The notes under the pieces were generated by a model, which saw only the letters and a list, made by a program, of their open reading frames with translations, was not told the origin of the DNA and did no database searches. Shown here piece after piece: positions 25,910 to 33,916 of a stretch of DNA of 33,934 nt. The translations under genes were made by a program, and so were the position numbers. The DNA is taken from the NCBI GenBank assembly GCA_945861405.1, contig CAMAUL010000034.1, forward strand, positions 1 to 33,934, given 5' to 3'. Source of the stretch: Candidatus Methylobacter oryzae. GTDB taxonomy: Bacteria; Pseudomonadota; Gammaproteobacteria; Methylococcales; Methylomonadaceae. Position 1 is the first letter of the stretch. Each line of letters begins with the position of its first letter.

Positions 25910-25964
25910 CGCCCCTCTTTTGGGATCTTAATTAATCCACAGCGGAAGATAGGATCAAAAACGT

Positions 25965-26435
25965 ATGATTACTCCCATCAATCAGCAGCTGCTCAAAAAT
26001 CTTAGCATGGAGGCCATAGCATCGCCTCGCCGTCGTAAGAACCACAATTTTCATGAAAATAGTGAGGCTCAAACGCACCGATTATTAAATGCTATAGAGC
26101 CAAATTCATATGTTATGCCACACAAACATAACGACCCAAACAAAGGGGAAACCATAATTTGCCTCTCTGGTAAGCTGGGCTTAATAGTTTTCGACTCAAC
26201 AGGTAACGTTGAGCAAAAGCTAACATTAGAAGCAGATAGTGAGACCGTTGGCGTTGACATTCCTTATGGTATTTTTCACACGGTACTCGCACTGAAAAGT
26301 GGAGCTGTGTTCTTTGAAGCTAAAGCCGGGCCATTTGTTCCACTTAAAGCTGGAGAGCAAGCGCCATGGGCTCCAGTCGAAGGTGATGATTCAGTTACAA
26401 ATTATCTCGCAAAGCTCTATGCTATGTTTGATTGA
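25965..26435 (+). CDS. WbuC-family cupin-fold protein
   Basis: Small 156-residue protein resembling WbuC, a cupin-fold metalloprotein family commonly found near LPS/O-antigen genes. Visible blocks are SPRRRKNHNFHENSEAQTHR, the cupin histidines in YVMPHKHNDPNKGETI, SGKLGLIVFD, and the late VDIPYGIFHTVLALKSGAVFFEAKAGPF. Its role is not established; a sugar-modifying or binding role near LPS genes is only a suggestion. Composition is lower in GC than the arn genes (21/60 at 26101-26160), and no clear ribosome-binding site precedes ATG 25965, so separate acquisition is possible. It is isolated from arnD by repeats. Confidence 0.85.
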   Translation: MITPINQQLLKNLSMEAIASPRRRKNHNFHENSEAQTHRLLNAIEPNSYVMPHKHNDPNKGETIICLSGKLGLIVFDSTGNVEQKLTLEADSETVGVDIPYGIFHTVLALKSGAVFFEAKAGPFVPLKAGEQAPWAPVEGDDSVTNYLAKLYAMFD

Positions 26436-26465
26436 TTTGAAAACTGCAACCCCGTTACCAGCTCC

Positions 26466-26584
26466 GTAGTCCTGAATAAGCCTGTTTAAGCGATAGCGAA
26501 AATAGGCGTTTCCGGCACACGCCACGCGAATCTGCCGGAAACGCCACCTCGCGCTACGCGCTTGGATGGTCTTATTCCGGCCTA
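26466..26584. repeat. Dispersed repeat after wbuC, copy 2, with hairpin
   Basis: Aligns with 25657-25733 through GAATAAGCCTGTTT, GCGAAAATAGGC and GTTTCCGGCACAC. It includes a perfect 13-bp stem, GGCGTTTCCGGCA (26505-26517) with 26533-26545. It ends TTATTCCGGCCTA, the inverse of the TAGGCCGGAATAA that opens copy 1, so this copy looks more complete. The remaining gap to pepA (26585-26845) holds the lptF-head remnant and the pepA promoter. Confidence 0.75.
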
Positions 26585-26649
26585 CTTGACTGTCTTTAGA
26601 AGTGTCCGGTTTTATTAAACCATTTCGGGTTGTCGTGTGATTGATTTGG

Positions 26650-26718
26650 TTAAACCGAGTATAAACCAATAGCCCATAACGCACAAACCGAGGCGATACT
26701 ACTCCAATTTACCGCCAA
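26650..26718 (-). pseudogene. Remnant of the lptF 5' end, or a 22-codon ORF derived from it
   Basis: On the minus strand GGGGAG (26726-26731) is followed 7 bp later by a TTG codon and codons reading x-A-V-N-W-S. The intact lptF has GGGGGAG, 6 bp, TTG and x-E-A-N-W-S. After NWS the two diverge; this copy continues SIASVCALWAIGLYSV and stops. The simplest reading is a decayed duplicate of the lptF translation start left beside pepA. Expression as a small hydrophobic peptide cannot be excluded. Confidence 0.45.
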
Positions 26719-26757
26719 CCGTTGTCTCCCCGTATCAAAAACGAGTGTGTGTTGTAT
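26701..26757. repeat. Right copy of the lptF-start direct repeat
   Basis: Alignable with 17366-17420 in the same orientation: ACTCCAATT, then CCAA, TGTCTCCCC, TCAAAA and a GTGTGTGTT run. It overlaps the likely pepA promoter region. It marks the right edge of the 9.3-kb block that separates lptF from pepA. Confidence 0.6.
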
Positions 26758-26760
26758 AAT
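26755..26760 (+). promoter_or_regulatory. Candidate pepA -10 box
   Basis: TATAAT preceded directly by TTG, 86 bp upstream of the pepA ATG. No good -35 match is found at 16-18 bp (GTATCA at 17 bp). The perfect -10 and its place in the only sizeable upstream gap make it the best candidate. Confidence 0.4.
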
Positions 26761-26845
26761 CGCAGCTAAACAGCCCATCTTGTAGCAACTTATTTTCCAG
26801 CCCGCTCAAGATAACGCTCTATTCAACAAATAACCAAGTTACGTC

Positions 26846-28342
26846 ATGGACTATTCAATAGAAACCGCGCCATTAGAAGAACTGCAATGCGATTGCATGA
26901 TTGTCGGCGTTTATCAAGACCAACAACTCAGTCCGTCGGCAACCGCGCTTAACAACTGCACCAACGGACTGATTAACAACATCGTCAGCCGTGGCGACCT
27001 GAGCGGAAAAAACGGCGAGACCGTGTTAATCAATGCGGTTCCAGGCAGCAAGATTGAACGGATTTTGCTGGTCGGCCTGGGCGAGAACAAGCCTTTATCC
27101 GGCAAAAACTACAAAAAAGCCCTGCTGGCTGCTGTCAACAGCCTGAAAAAACCGCAAATCAAATCGGTGGTCTGCTGTCTGGCGGAATGCGATGTGACAG
27201 ACCGCGACTGGCAATGGAAATCCCGGCATATCATCGAAGTCTTTAACGATGCCGCATATCAGTTCACCCACACCAAGTCCGACAAAGAAACCGAAAGCAA
27301 GCTGCAAAAAATCGCCATTGCCGCCACGGAAACTGAACAGACTTCGGCGCATTCAGGGCTGCTGCAAGGCAAGACTGTTGCCGAAGCTATGGATTTAACC
27401 AAATACCTTGGCGACCTGCCGGGCAACATTTGTACGCCGACTTATCTTGCCGAACAGGCGATAGCTCTGAGTAAAAAATACGCCAACCTGGATGTGAAAA
27501 TTCTGGAAGAATCCGATATGGCTGCACTGGGCATGGGCGCTTTTTTGTCCGTCTCGCGCGGCAGCCGTCAACCGGCAAAATTAATCACCCTGAGTTATCA
27601 AGGCGGCGAGAAAAACGCCCAGCCTATCGTGCTGATCGGCAAAGGGCTCACTTTCGACGCGGGCGGTATTTCATTAAAACAGCCTGCGGGCATGGAAGAA
27701 ATGAAATACGACATGTGTGGCGGCGCATCTGTCCTGGGCGCCTTGCTCGCCGTAGCGCAACTGCAGCTGCCGCTGAATATTATCGGCCTGATTCCGTCAT
27801 CGGAAAACATGCCCGACGGCGACGCCAACAAACCGGGCGATATTGTGACCAGCATGTCCGGCAAAACCATTGAAATAGTGAATACCGATGCCGAGGGCCG
27901 CCTGCTGCTTTGCGACGCCTTAACCTATGCGGAACGCTACAACCCCGAGGTGGTGATAGACATCGCTACGCTGACCGGTGCGGTTGGCGTCGCTTTAGGC
28001 CGCGTAGCCATGGGCGTCCTCGGTAATGACGATGCCTTATGCAATGAACTGATTGCTGCCGGTGAGATTGCCAACGACAGCGCTTGGCGCTTGCCGCTTT
28101 GGGAAGAATATCAGGAACAACTTAAATCCAATTTCGCCGATATGAGCAATTCCGGCGGCAAAGACGCAGGCACCATTACTGCCGCCTGTTTCCTGGCGCG
28201 CTTTGCCGAAAAATTCCGCTGGGCGCATCTGGACGTTGCCGCCACCGCTTGGCGCACCGGCCCAACCAAAGGCGCAACCGGCCGCCCTGTCTCCTTATTA
28301 GTCCAATACCTGATAAGCCGGGCACATACCATCAGTGGCTGA
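26846..28342 (+). CDS. pepA: Leucyl aminopeptidase PepA (M17 family)
   Basis: Cytoplasmic hexameric metalloaminopeptidase that removes N-terminal residues from peptides; in E. coli it also binds DNA in cer recombination and carAB control. The 498-residue product has both M17 metal and active-site blocks: KGLTFDAGGISLK (K266, D271, K278), YDMCGG (D289) and the signature NTDAEGRLLL (N346-R352, with D348 and E350). DIATLTGA and the late GGKDAGTITAACFL also fit. ATG 26846 gives the usual N-terminus. The stop overlaps the holC GTG start by 8 bp. The order pepA-holC is a conserved gammaproteobacterial arrangement, usually followed by valS, which is not seen here. Confidence 0.97.
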   Translation: MDYSIETAPLEELQCDCMIVGVYQDQQLSPSATALNNCTNGLINNIVSRGDLSGKNGETVLINAVPGSKIERILLVGLGENKPLSGKNYKKALLAAVNSLKKPQIKSVVCCLAECDVTDRDWQWKSRHIIEVFNDAAYQFTHTKSDKETESKLQKIAIAATETEQTSAHSGLLQGKTVAEAMDLTKYLGDLPGNICTPTYLAEQAIALSKKYANLDVKILEESDMAALGMGAFLSVSRGSRQPAKLITLSYQGGEKNAQPIVLIGKGLTFDAGGISLKQPAGMEEMKYDMCGGASVLGALLAVAQLQLPLNIIGLIPSSENMPDGDANKPGDIVTSMSGKTIEIVNTDAEGRLLLCDALTYAERYNPEVVIDIATLTGAVGVALGRVAMGVLGNDDALCNELIAAGEIANDSAWRLPLWEEYQEQLKSNFADMSNSGGKDAGTITAACFLARFAEKFRWAHLDVAATAWRTGPTKGATGRPVSLLVQYLISRAHTISG

Positions 28343-28817
28343 AGTCAGCTTTTATATACTGCCGACCGAATCGCTGGAAGACAGGTATCTGTTTGCCTGC
28401 AAACTGATCGAGAAAGCCTACCGTAGCGGCAGTTTTTGTTATGTGCTGACCGATGATGCAGAACAAAGCCGAATCATAGATGACCTGCTCTGGACTTTCA
28501 GGCCGGGCAGTTTTATTCCGCATCAGATATACACCGGCGAGCCGCCCGATATCGCCAGGGATGGTGTGTATGCCGCAGGCTCGCCGGGAGCGAGCGCGGC
28601 GACTGAGCACGTCATCCTGATCGGTTCGCTGGCTGCGCCCGAGCACTGGCAGAAAATTCTGTTCAACCTGTCTTCGCGTTATCCTGACCTAGGGCCGCAA
28701 ACCGAGCGCATTCTTGAAATACTGGGTAACAGCGAAACAACCAAAGAAGCGGGCAGAAACCGCTATCGCCAGTATCAGCAGTCGGGCATGACAGTTACGA
28801 CGCATAAAGATTGGTAA
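28335..28817 (+). CDS. holC: DNA polymerase III chi subunit, with an in-frame palindromic insert
   Basis: Clamp-loader accessory subunit that joins the replisome to single-strand-binding protein through the psi-chi pair. The 160-residue product (GTG start at 28335, overlapping pepA) has the HolC layout: VSFYILPTESLEDRYLFACKLIEKAY, FCYVLTDDAEQSRIIDDLLWTF, FIPHQIYTG, VILIGSLAAPEHW, and a C-terminal GRNRYRQYQQSG. Residues 73-89 (starting IARDGVYAAGSPG) are encoded by a palindromic repeat and lie where HolC proteins pass directly from the FIPHQ loop to the next strand. The protein is 13 residues longer than the 147-residue E. coli protein. It is expected to tolerate the insert as a surface loop. 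Confidence 0.93.
   Translation: MAEVSFYILPTESLEDRYLFACKLIEKAYRSGSFCYVLTDDAEQSRIIDDLLWTFRPGSFIPHQIYTGEPPDIARDGVYAAGSPGASAATEHVILIGSLAAPEHWQKILFNLSSRYPDLGPQTERILEILGNSETTKEAGRNRYRQYQQSGMTVTTHKDW
28551..28601 (+). repeat. 51-nt in-frame palindromic element within holC
   Basis: Begins ATCGCCAGGGATGGTGTGTA and continues with GCCGC-GCTCG / CGAGC-GCGGC arms around a GGGA-containing loop. The unit fills 17 codons exactly. The reverse complement of 31361-31418 in res matches it nearly base for base over about 47 nt (differences at two dinucleotides and one base within the hairpin). It is the same family as the array at 23553. Confidence 0.88.
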
Positions 28818-28856
28818 GCACACCCTTTCACCATTTAGCGCAAGACAAGGAACACA

Positions 28857-31658
28857 ATGCAACTTCAGCTTGAAGACCTGCTTTATCAAAACAAAGCCAT
28901 ACAAAGCGCGGTTCAGCTTTTCAAAGGTCAAAGCAGAAATGTGTCTGAGCGTACGCTGCTATCCCAAACCAATGCCATCGACATCACCCCAAACCAGTGC
29001 TTGCTCAGCCCGGAACAGCTGCACAAAAACAAACTCGCCATCCTGCAACAAAACGCGCTTGCAAAAAATGAGGCTGCTTTAAGCGAAGAGCCACAAATCT
29101 GTATCGAAATGGAAACCGGCACCGGCAAAACACTGGTTTATATCCGCACCCTGTACGAACTCTATAAGGAATACGGTTACACCAAGTTCATCATACTCGT
29201 GCCTTCCATCGCGGTAAAAGAAGGCATCATCAACACGCTGGATAGCTTTGCCGGGCAGCTTAAAAGTCATTATCAGCATAATATCCACTGGTTTGAATAC
29301 GACAGCAAACGCCTGAATCAACTCAAACATTTTATCAACGACGATCAGCCGCAAATCATGCTGACCACCGTCCAGGCCTTCACCGCAGAAGACCGCATCC
29401 TCAATCAGCCGGGCCGGGATGACAGCATCGGCGGCTTTAGCTATCTTGAAGCCTTGGGTCAAACCCGCCCCATCATTATCATGGACGAACCGCAAGAAGG
29501 CATGGACACCGACTTGGCGCAAAAACGCCTGAATACCTTGACGCCGCTGTTTGTGTTTCGCTATTCGGCCACCCACAAGCGCATCATCAACCGGCTTTAT
29601 CGGCTGACGCCTTACGATGCTTACGCCGAAGGCCTGGTGAAAAAAATTGAAGTGCTCTCGGTTGCGGAAATCAACGACGAAGCCCTGCTGAAAATAGAAT
29701 TGCAGGAGATTCAGGCGCAAGCCGGGCAAGACCCGAAAGCCAAACTCAGCCTCTGGCACAACCTCAAAGCAGGCTTTACGCTTAAACTCAGCAAATGGCT
29801 TAAAGTCGGCGATAATTTGGCCGCAATCACCAACAACATCAGCTACCAGGACTTTACCGTCGAGCGCATCTATAAAGGCTTGCGCGACAAAAGCTGGAAA
29901 ATCCACTTCAGCAACGGCGTGGAAATAGGACAAAACCAGCGCCAAGGCGACATCAGCGGCATATTCCGCCAGCAGCTGTACTGGTTAATCAGCAGTCATT
30001 TTGATAAACAGCAAAAACTCGGCCCGCACGGCATCAAATGCCTGTCGCTTGTTTTTATCGACAAAGTCGATAATTACCTCGGCGCAGAGCCGCTGATAAA
30101 ACAACTGTTTGCCGAAGAATATCAGCGAGTCTGCCAGGAGCGCACCGGCAAGCAGCCCAGTCCTGCCCAGATTATCGCCGTGCAAGGCTACTACTTTGCG
30201 CGCACCGGCAAAGGCGAATTTACCGACAACGAAAGCGCCATGCTCAAAAACCGGGAAATCTACGATTTGATCCTCAAAGACAAACAGCAACTGTTGTCGC
30301 TGGATAACCCGGTCGAATTCATCTTCTCGCATTCCGCGCTGGGCGTCGGCTGGGATAACCCCAACATTTTCAACATCGCCACGCTTAACCAGACCTACAC
30401 CGAAATCAAAAAACGCCAGGAGATAGGTCGGGGCCTGCGTATCTGCGTCAACCAGCAAGGCCGACGCATTTACGACCCGTCCAGCGACGATGCCGACGAT
30501 GAAGTCAATGTGCTGACCCTGATCCCCAACGAAACCTACGAAACTTTCGCCTTGCAATACCAAGCGCAATTGGCGGACGAATTCGGCACAGACGGTAAAC
30601 AACCTCCTCTGCGTAAAAACAGCAAAGGCAACAAGAAGCAAAACAAACTGACCCGACACGACGCGCGGTTTAACAGCGACAGTTTCCGCAACTTCTGGAA
30701 GACCTTGGCGAGAAAAACCCAGTACACGGTTAATTTTAATGAAACTGAAATCATCAATCGCGGCATACAGGAACTGGGCAAAATAAAAATCGCCGCTTAC
30801 GAAGCCGAAATACGCCTGACCCGCATCAAACAACTGCAAGACATCCAAGGCACAGGCGAGGAAATAGGCCGGGAAATCGCCCGGCTTAAAGCCAGTTACT
30901 CGGCGGCGGACATCGTCGAACAAATCAGCGAAAACACCTCGCTCAGCTACGGCGTAGTGTTCAGGATCATCAAGGCATTGGATAATAAGGCCCAGATACT
31001 GCGCAATCCGCCGCTATTTATCCAGCAAGCCAGCAAAGAACTCAAGCGCATTGAACTGGAAGAAATGCTGCGCACCCTCAGTTACGATACAAATGGCGAC
31101 AGTTTTCCATTGGAGCTGTTCAAAGAGACCATTCATACCTACTCGCCGGTTGAGCCAACGCCCAACAAAGGCATTTACGATTTTGCCATTTGCGATGCCG
31201 ACTCCCAGCCGGAACATGAGTTTGCCCATAATGCCGACAACGACCCGAAAGTCGTCTGCCTGCTGAAACTGCCCGAGTTCTACAAAATACCCACGCCCAT
31301 AGGCAGCTATCAACCTGACTTTGGGCTGGTGGTAAAACAGAGCAGCCTTAAAAACAGCGATGGCGATGGCCGCGCTCGTTCCCTACGAGCAAGCGGCATA
31401 CACACCATCCCTGGCGATAAAGAACTGTATTTTGTCATCGAAACCAAAAGCACCAATGACATCAACGACGATAAAGCGCTCACCGAACACGAGCGCAGCA
31501 AAATCCAATGCGCGGTTAAACATTTTCAGGCCTTAGGCATCCGCGCCGAGATAGGCGGCGAACTACGGTACGAAGTCAAAGAAACGCCGGGCAATTATCA
31601 ACAAACCAATGCCGCCTTTCGAGCGCCGGTTAAAGATTACGACGATATAAAGATATAA
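28857..31658 (+). CDS. res: Type III restriction endonuclease subunit Res, with an in-frame palindromic insert
   Basis: Helicase-nuclease subunit of a type III restriction system, acting with the Mod subunit. The 933-residue product has the SF2 core: Walker A METGTGKT (85-92), motif II DEPQ (210-213), GVGWDNPNIFNIATL (from 496) and QEIGRGLRI (521-529). The C-terminal PD-(D/E)xK nuclease is represented by YQPDFGLVV (D821) and VIETKS (E862, K864). A 17-residue insert (within 836-854, GRARSLRASGIHTIPG) encoded by a palindromic repeat lies between D821 and E862, stretching the spacing from about 24 to 41 residues. ACAAGGA precedes ATG 28857. The reading frame is otherwise intact. Whether the nuclease still cuts is uncertain. 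Confidence 0.94.
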   Translation: MQLQLEDLLYQNKAIQSAVQLFKGQSRNVSERTLLSQTNAIDITPNQCLLSPEQLHKNKLAILQQNALAKNEAALSEEPQICIEMETGTGKTLVYIRTLYELYKEYGYTKFIILVPSIAVKEGIINTLDSFAGQLKSHYQHNIHWFEYDSKRLNQLKHFINDDQPQIMLTTVQAFTAEDRILNQPGRDDSIGGFSYLEALGQTRPIIIMDEPQEGMDTDLAQKRLNTLTPLFVFRYSATHKRIINRLYRLTPYDAYAEGLVKKIEVLSVAEINDEALLKIELQEIQAQAGQDPKAKLSLWHNLKAGFTLKLSKWLKVGDNLAAITNNISYQDFTVERIYKGLRDKSWKIHFSNGVEIGQNQRQGDISGIFRQQLYWLISSHFDKQQKLGPHGIKCLSLVFIDKVDNYLGAEPLIKQLFAEEYQRVCQERTGKQPSPAQIIAVQGYYFARTGKGEFTDNESAMLKNREIYDLILKDKQQLLSLDNPVEFIFSHSALGVGWDNPNIFNIATLNQTYTEIKKRQEIGRGLRICVNQQGRRIYDPSSDDADDEVNVLTLIPNETYETFALQYQAQLADEFGTDGKQPPLRKNSKGNKKQNKLTRHDARFNSDSFRNFWKTLARKTQYTVNFNETEIINRGIQELGKIKIAAYEAEIRLTRIKQLQDIQGTGEEIGREIARLKASYSAADIVEQISENTSLSYGVVFRIIKALDNKAQILRNPPLFIQQASKELKRIELEEMLRTLSYDTNGDSFPLELFKETIHTYSPVEPTPNKGIYDFAICDADSQPEHEFAHNADNDPKVVCLLKLPEFYKIPTPIGSYQPDFGLVVKQSSLKNSDGDGRARSLRASGIHTIPGDKELYFVIETKSTNDINDDKALTEHERSKIQCAVKHFQALGIRAEIGGELRYEVKETPGNYQQTNAAFRAPVKDYDDIKI
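31361..31418 (-). repeat. 51-nt in-frame palindromic element within res, flanked by a 7-bp direct repeat
   Basis: Read on the minus strand it opens ATCGCCAGGGATGGTGTGTA like the holC copy, followed by GCCGC..GCTCG and CGAGCGCGGC arms. TGGCGAT occurs at 31361-31367 and 31412-31418, 51 nt apart. Removing one copy plus the element restores S-D-G-D-K-E-L-Y-F in frame. The repeated heptamer may be a target duplication or part of the element ends. Confidence 0.88.
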
Positions 31659-31705
31659 TTACTAAAAAATGAAACCTGATTGGCAAAGAACCCTCAGCCT
31701 CGCAC

Positions 31706-31802
31706 CGTCATTCCGGCAGGGATTGCCGGAATCCAGACTACAGGGATGTATTTGGACTTGCCATCCATGGCACTGGATACCCGCATCCCGGCGGGTATGA
31801 CG
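31706..31802. repeat. REP-like element between res and mod
   Basis: Ends are CGTCA and TGACG. Two stems lie inside: ATTCCGGCA-GGGAT-TGCCGGAAT (31710-31732) and ATACCCGC-ATCCCG-GCGGGTAT (31777-31798). The GTCATTCCGGC...GGAATCCAG pattern is a widespread bacterial repeat style. It separates res from mod within a 195-bp gap and could weaken co-transcription of the two. Confidence 0.75.
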
Positions 31803-31853
31803 CGCCTATTACATTTAAGCGTATTTACAAAAACACCAACACCCTAAATAAAA

Positions 31854-33824
31854 ATGAACGAAAACACCCTGCAAAGCAAAATGCCCAACACCCCCGACGG
31901 TCAGCAAGAACGCTTGCAGGAATTAAAGCGCCTGTTCCCCGACCTGTTTGACGGCGAAGGCCAACTTAAACTCGACGACCTTAAACAACTGGTGGGCGAA
32001 GCCGTCCACAACAAGGAACGCTACGATTTCACCTGGTCGGGCAAGCGCAACGCCAAACAGGCCGCCTACAGCCCTACTACGGCGGCGCTGACCTATGGCG
32101 AAACCCGCTCGGTCAATCCCGATAAGGCGGACGGCAACCTGATCATCGAAGGCGAAAACCTGGAAAGCCTTAAGTGCCTGTTGGCCGCTTACCGTGGCGC
32201 GGTCAAGTGCATCTACATCGACCCGCCTTACAACACCGGCAAGGATTTTGTTTATTCCGACAACTACAACGAGGAACGCAAAGCCTATTGGGAACAAACC
32301 GGCGGCGTGGAAGCCGGGATAAAAGTCGATACCAACCCCGACAGCGACGGCCGCTACCACTCCAACTGGCTGAACATGATCTACCCGCGTTTGTTGCTGG
32401 CGCGGCAGCTGTTGAAAGACGACGGCGTTATCTTTGTTTCGATAGACGACAATGAGGTGCATAACCTGCGCAAGGTGATGGATGAGGTGTTTGGGGAGGA
32501 GAATTTTCTCGCCTGCGTGTGCTGGCAGAAAAAGTACGCGCCTTCCAATGATACGGAAGATTTTTCACCCATGCACGACTTCATAATAGTGTATTGCAAG
32601 GAAAGAAAATACACCGATAGTGGCAAAGTTATCGGTATTCTGCGGCGTTTAGACCGTACCGAGGAACAAAACAAACTGTATAAAAACCCGGATAATGATC
32701 CTCGTGGCCTATGGCGAACAGATAACTATCTTTGTAACAAAACCGCTGATCAGCGACCGAATCTTTATTATCCGATTATTCACCCAAAAACTGGCGAAGA
32801 AATTTGGCCAAACCGCAATGCTGTATGGCGATACAGCAAGGAAAGGCACGAACTGAATGCCAGGGAAAACCGCATCTGGTGGGGAGCAACCAAAGACAAC
32901 GCCGTTCCAGCCTATAAACGTTTTCTCAATGACGTGTCTGGCGTGATTACCACTACGTGGTGGACACATCAAGACGCCGGACATAACGATGAAGCAAAAA
33001 AAGAATCCCGAAATTTGTTGTGCGACATAGGCGTCGATTTCGATACACCAAAGCCCGTCCGGCTAATCAAACGCATCCTGAAACTGGCTACCTCGCCAAG
33101 TGAAAAACCCGATGCAGTTTTGGGCGTTAACGACGTGACGGCAACTTATCAGGTTGAAGGACAAGTTGAAACTCTGTTAAATGAAAAGGAAATTGTTCTG
33201 GATTTCTTTGCTGGCTCCGGCACCACCGCCCAAGCTGTCCTCGAACTTAACAAGGAAGATAACGGCAACCGTCAATTCATCCTTGTTCAGCTGCCCGAAC
33301 AAATCAAAGCCGATTCAGCCGGTTTTAAGAAAATATCCGACATCACCATCGAGCGCGTTAAACGGGTGGTTAACGGCTATGGCGACAACCCCGAACCTTT
33401 GGACGCAGGTTTCAGCGTCTACCAATTGACAAAATCGCATTTTCCGCGCGTCGATTTCAAGCCCGACCCGGAAGTTTCGGAAGCGGAAAACCTGCAACGG
33501 CTGGAAGCTTACATCAGCGAAAAAGAAGCGCAGCTGATCGGCCTGTTTGAGCCGCACGAGATACGCGATGAAGTGTTGCTGAAAAACGGCTTCCGCCTGA
33601 ATTACCGGTTACAGGCGCAACCCCAGTTCACCGCCAACAGCGTCAGCCTTGCCGACGACGGCGAAAAATCGGCATTGATCTGTCTGGACAATACCCTGTC
33701 GAATAAAACCGTCGATCAGTTACTGGCAAACCCGCAAGCCTTTATCTGTCTTGAACGCGCCCTGAACACCGATGCCAAATGGAACCTGCGCCAGCATCTT
33801 AAGCATCTGTTTGTTGCTTTTTAA
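31854..33824 (+). CDS. mod: Type III DNA-methyltransferase subunit Mod (beta-class, N6-adenine)
   Basis: Recognition and methylation subunit of the type III system; it also directs Res. The 656-residue product has beta-class motif order: catalytic DPPYNTG (from D123) before the SAM motif DFFAGSGTT (450-458). It opens with a helical N-terminal part (QERLQELKRLFPDLF, LKLDDLKQLVG) and has FVSIDDNEVHNL after the catalytic motif. The region between the motifs (about residues 215-440, bases 32500-33180) carries the target-recognition domain and is visibly less GC-rich than the ends, as expected for exchangeable recognition domains. No clear ribosome-binding site precedes ATG 31854. The res-then-mod order is the reverse of the common mod-res order. 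Confidence 0.94.
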   Translation: MNENTLQSKMPNTPDGQQERLQELKRLFPDLFDGEGQLKLDDLKQLVGEAVHNKERYDFTWSGKRNAKQAAYSPTTAALTYGETRSVNPDKADGNLIIEGENLESLKCLLAAYRGAVKCIYIDPPYNTGKDFVYSDNYNEERKAYWEQTGGVEAGIKVDTNPDSDGRYHSNWLNMIYPRLLLARQLLKDDGVIFVSIDDNEVHNLRKVMDEVFGEENFLACVCWQKKYAPSNDTEDFSPMHDFIIVYCKERKYTDSGKVIGILRRLDRTEEQNKLYKNPDNDPRGLWRTDNYLCNKTADQRPNLYYPIIHPKTGEEIWPNRNAVWRYSKERHELNARENRIWWGATKDNAVPAYKRFLNDVSGVITTTWWTHQDAGHNDEAKKESRNLLCDIGVDFDTPKPVRLIKRILKLATSPSEKPDAVLGVNDVTATYQVEGQVETLLNEKEIVLDFFAGSGTTAQAVLELNKEDNGNRQFILVQLPEQIKADSAGFKKISDITIERVKRVVNGYGDNPEPLDAGFSVYQLTKSHFPRVDFKPDPEVSEAENLQRLEAYISEKEAQLIGLFEPHEIRDEVLLKNGFRLNYRLQAQPQFTANSVSLADDGEKSALICLDNTLSNKTVDQLLANPQAFICLERALNTDAKWNLRQHLKHLFVAF

Positions 33825-33842
33825 TTATCGAAGTTATCACTC

Positions 33843-33916
33843 CCACGGTTGCCGTGGAAACGATACAATATATTTATAAGTGTATGTGTCGGGTTACGGC
33901 TAGCACCTAACCCGAC
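33843..33916. repeat. Two short hairpins after mod
   Basis: CCACGG-TTG-CCGTGG (33843-33857) lies 19 bp after the mod stop but lacks a following T-run. A second pair, GTCGGGTTA (33888-33896) with TAACCCGAC (33908-33916), lies near the window end and looks like a dispersed-repeat fragment. Either may mark the end of the mod transcript. Confidence 0.45.

Noticed and set aside
29079-30923. Two long minus-strand open frames (29079-29945 and 29985-30923) opposite res.
   Set aside because: They follow from the codon bias of res; the Res motifs are on the + strand and these products look like low-complexity antisense translations.
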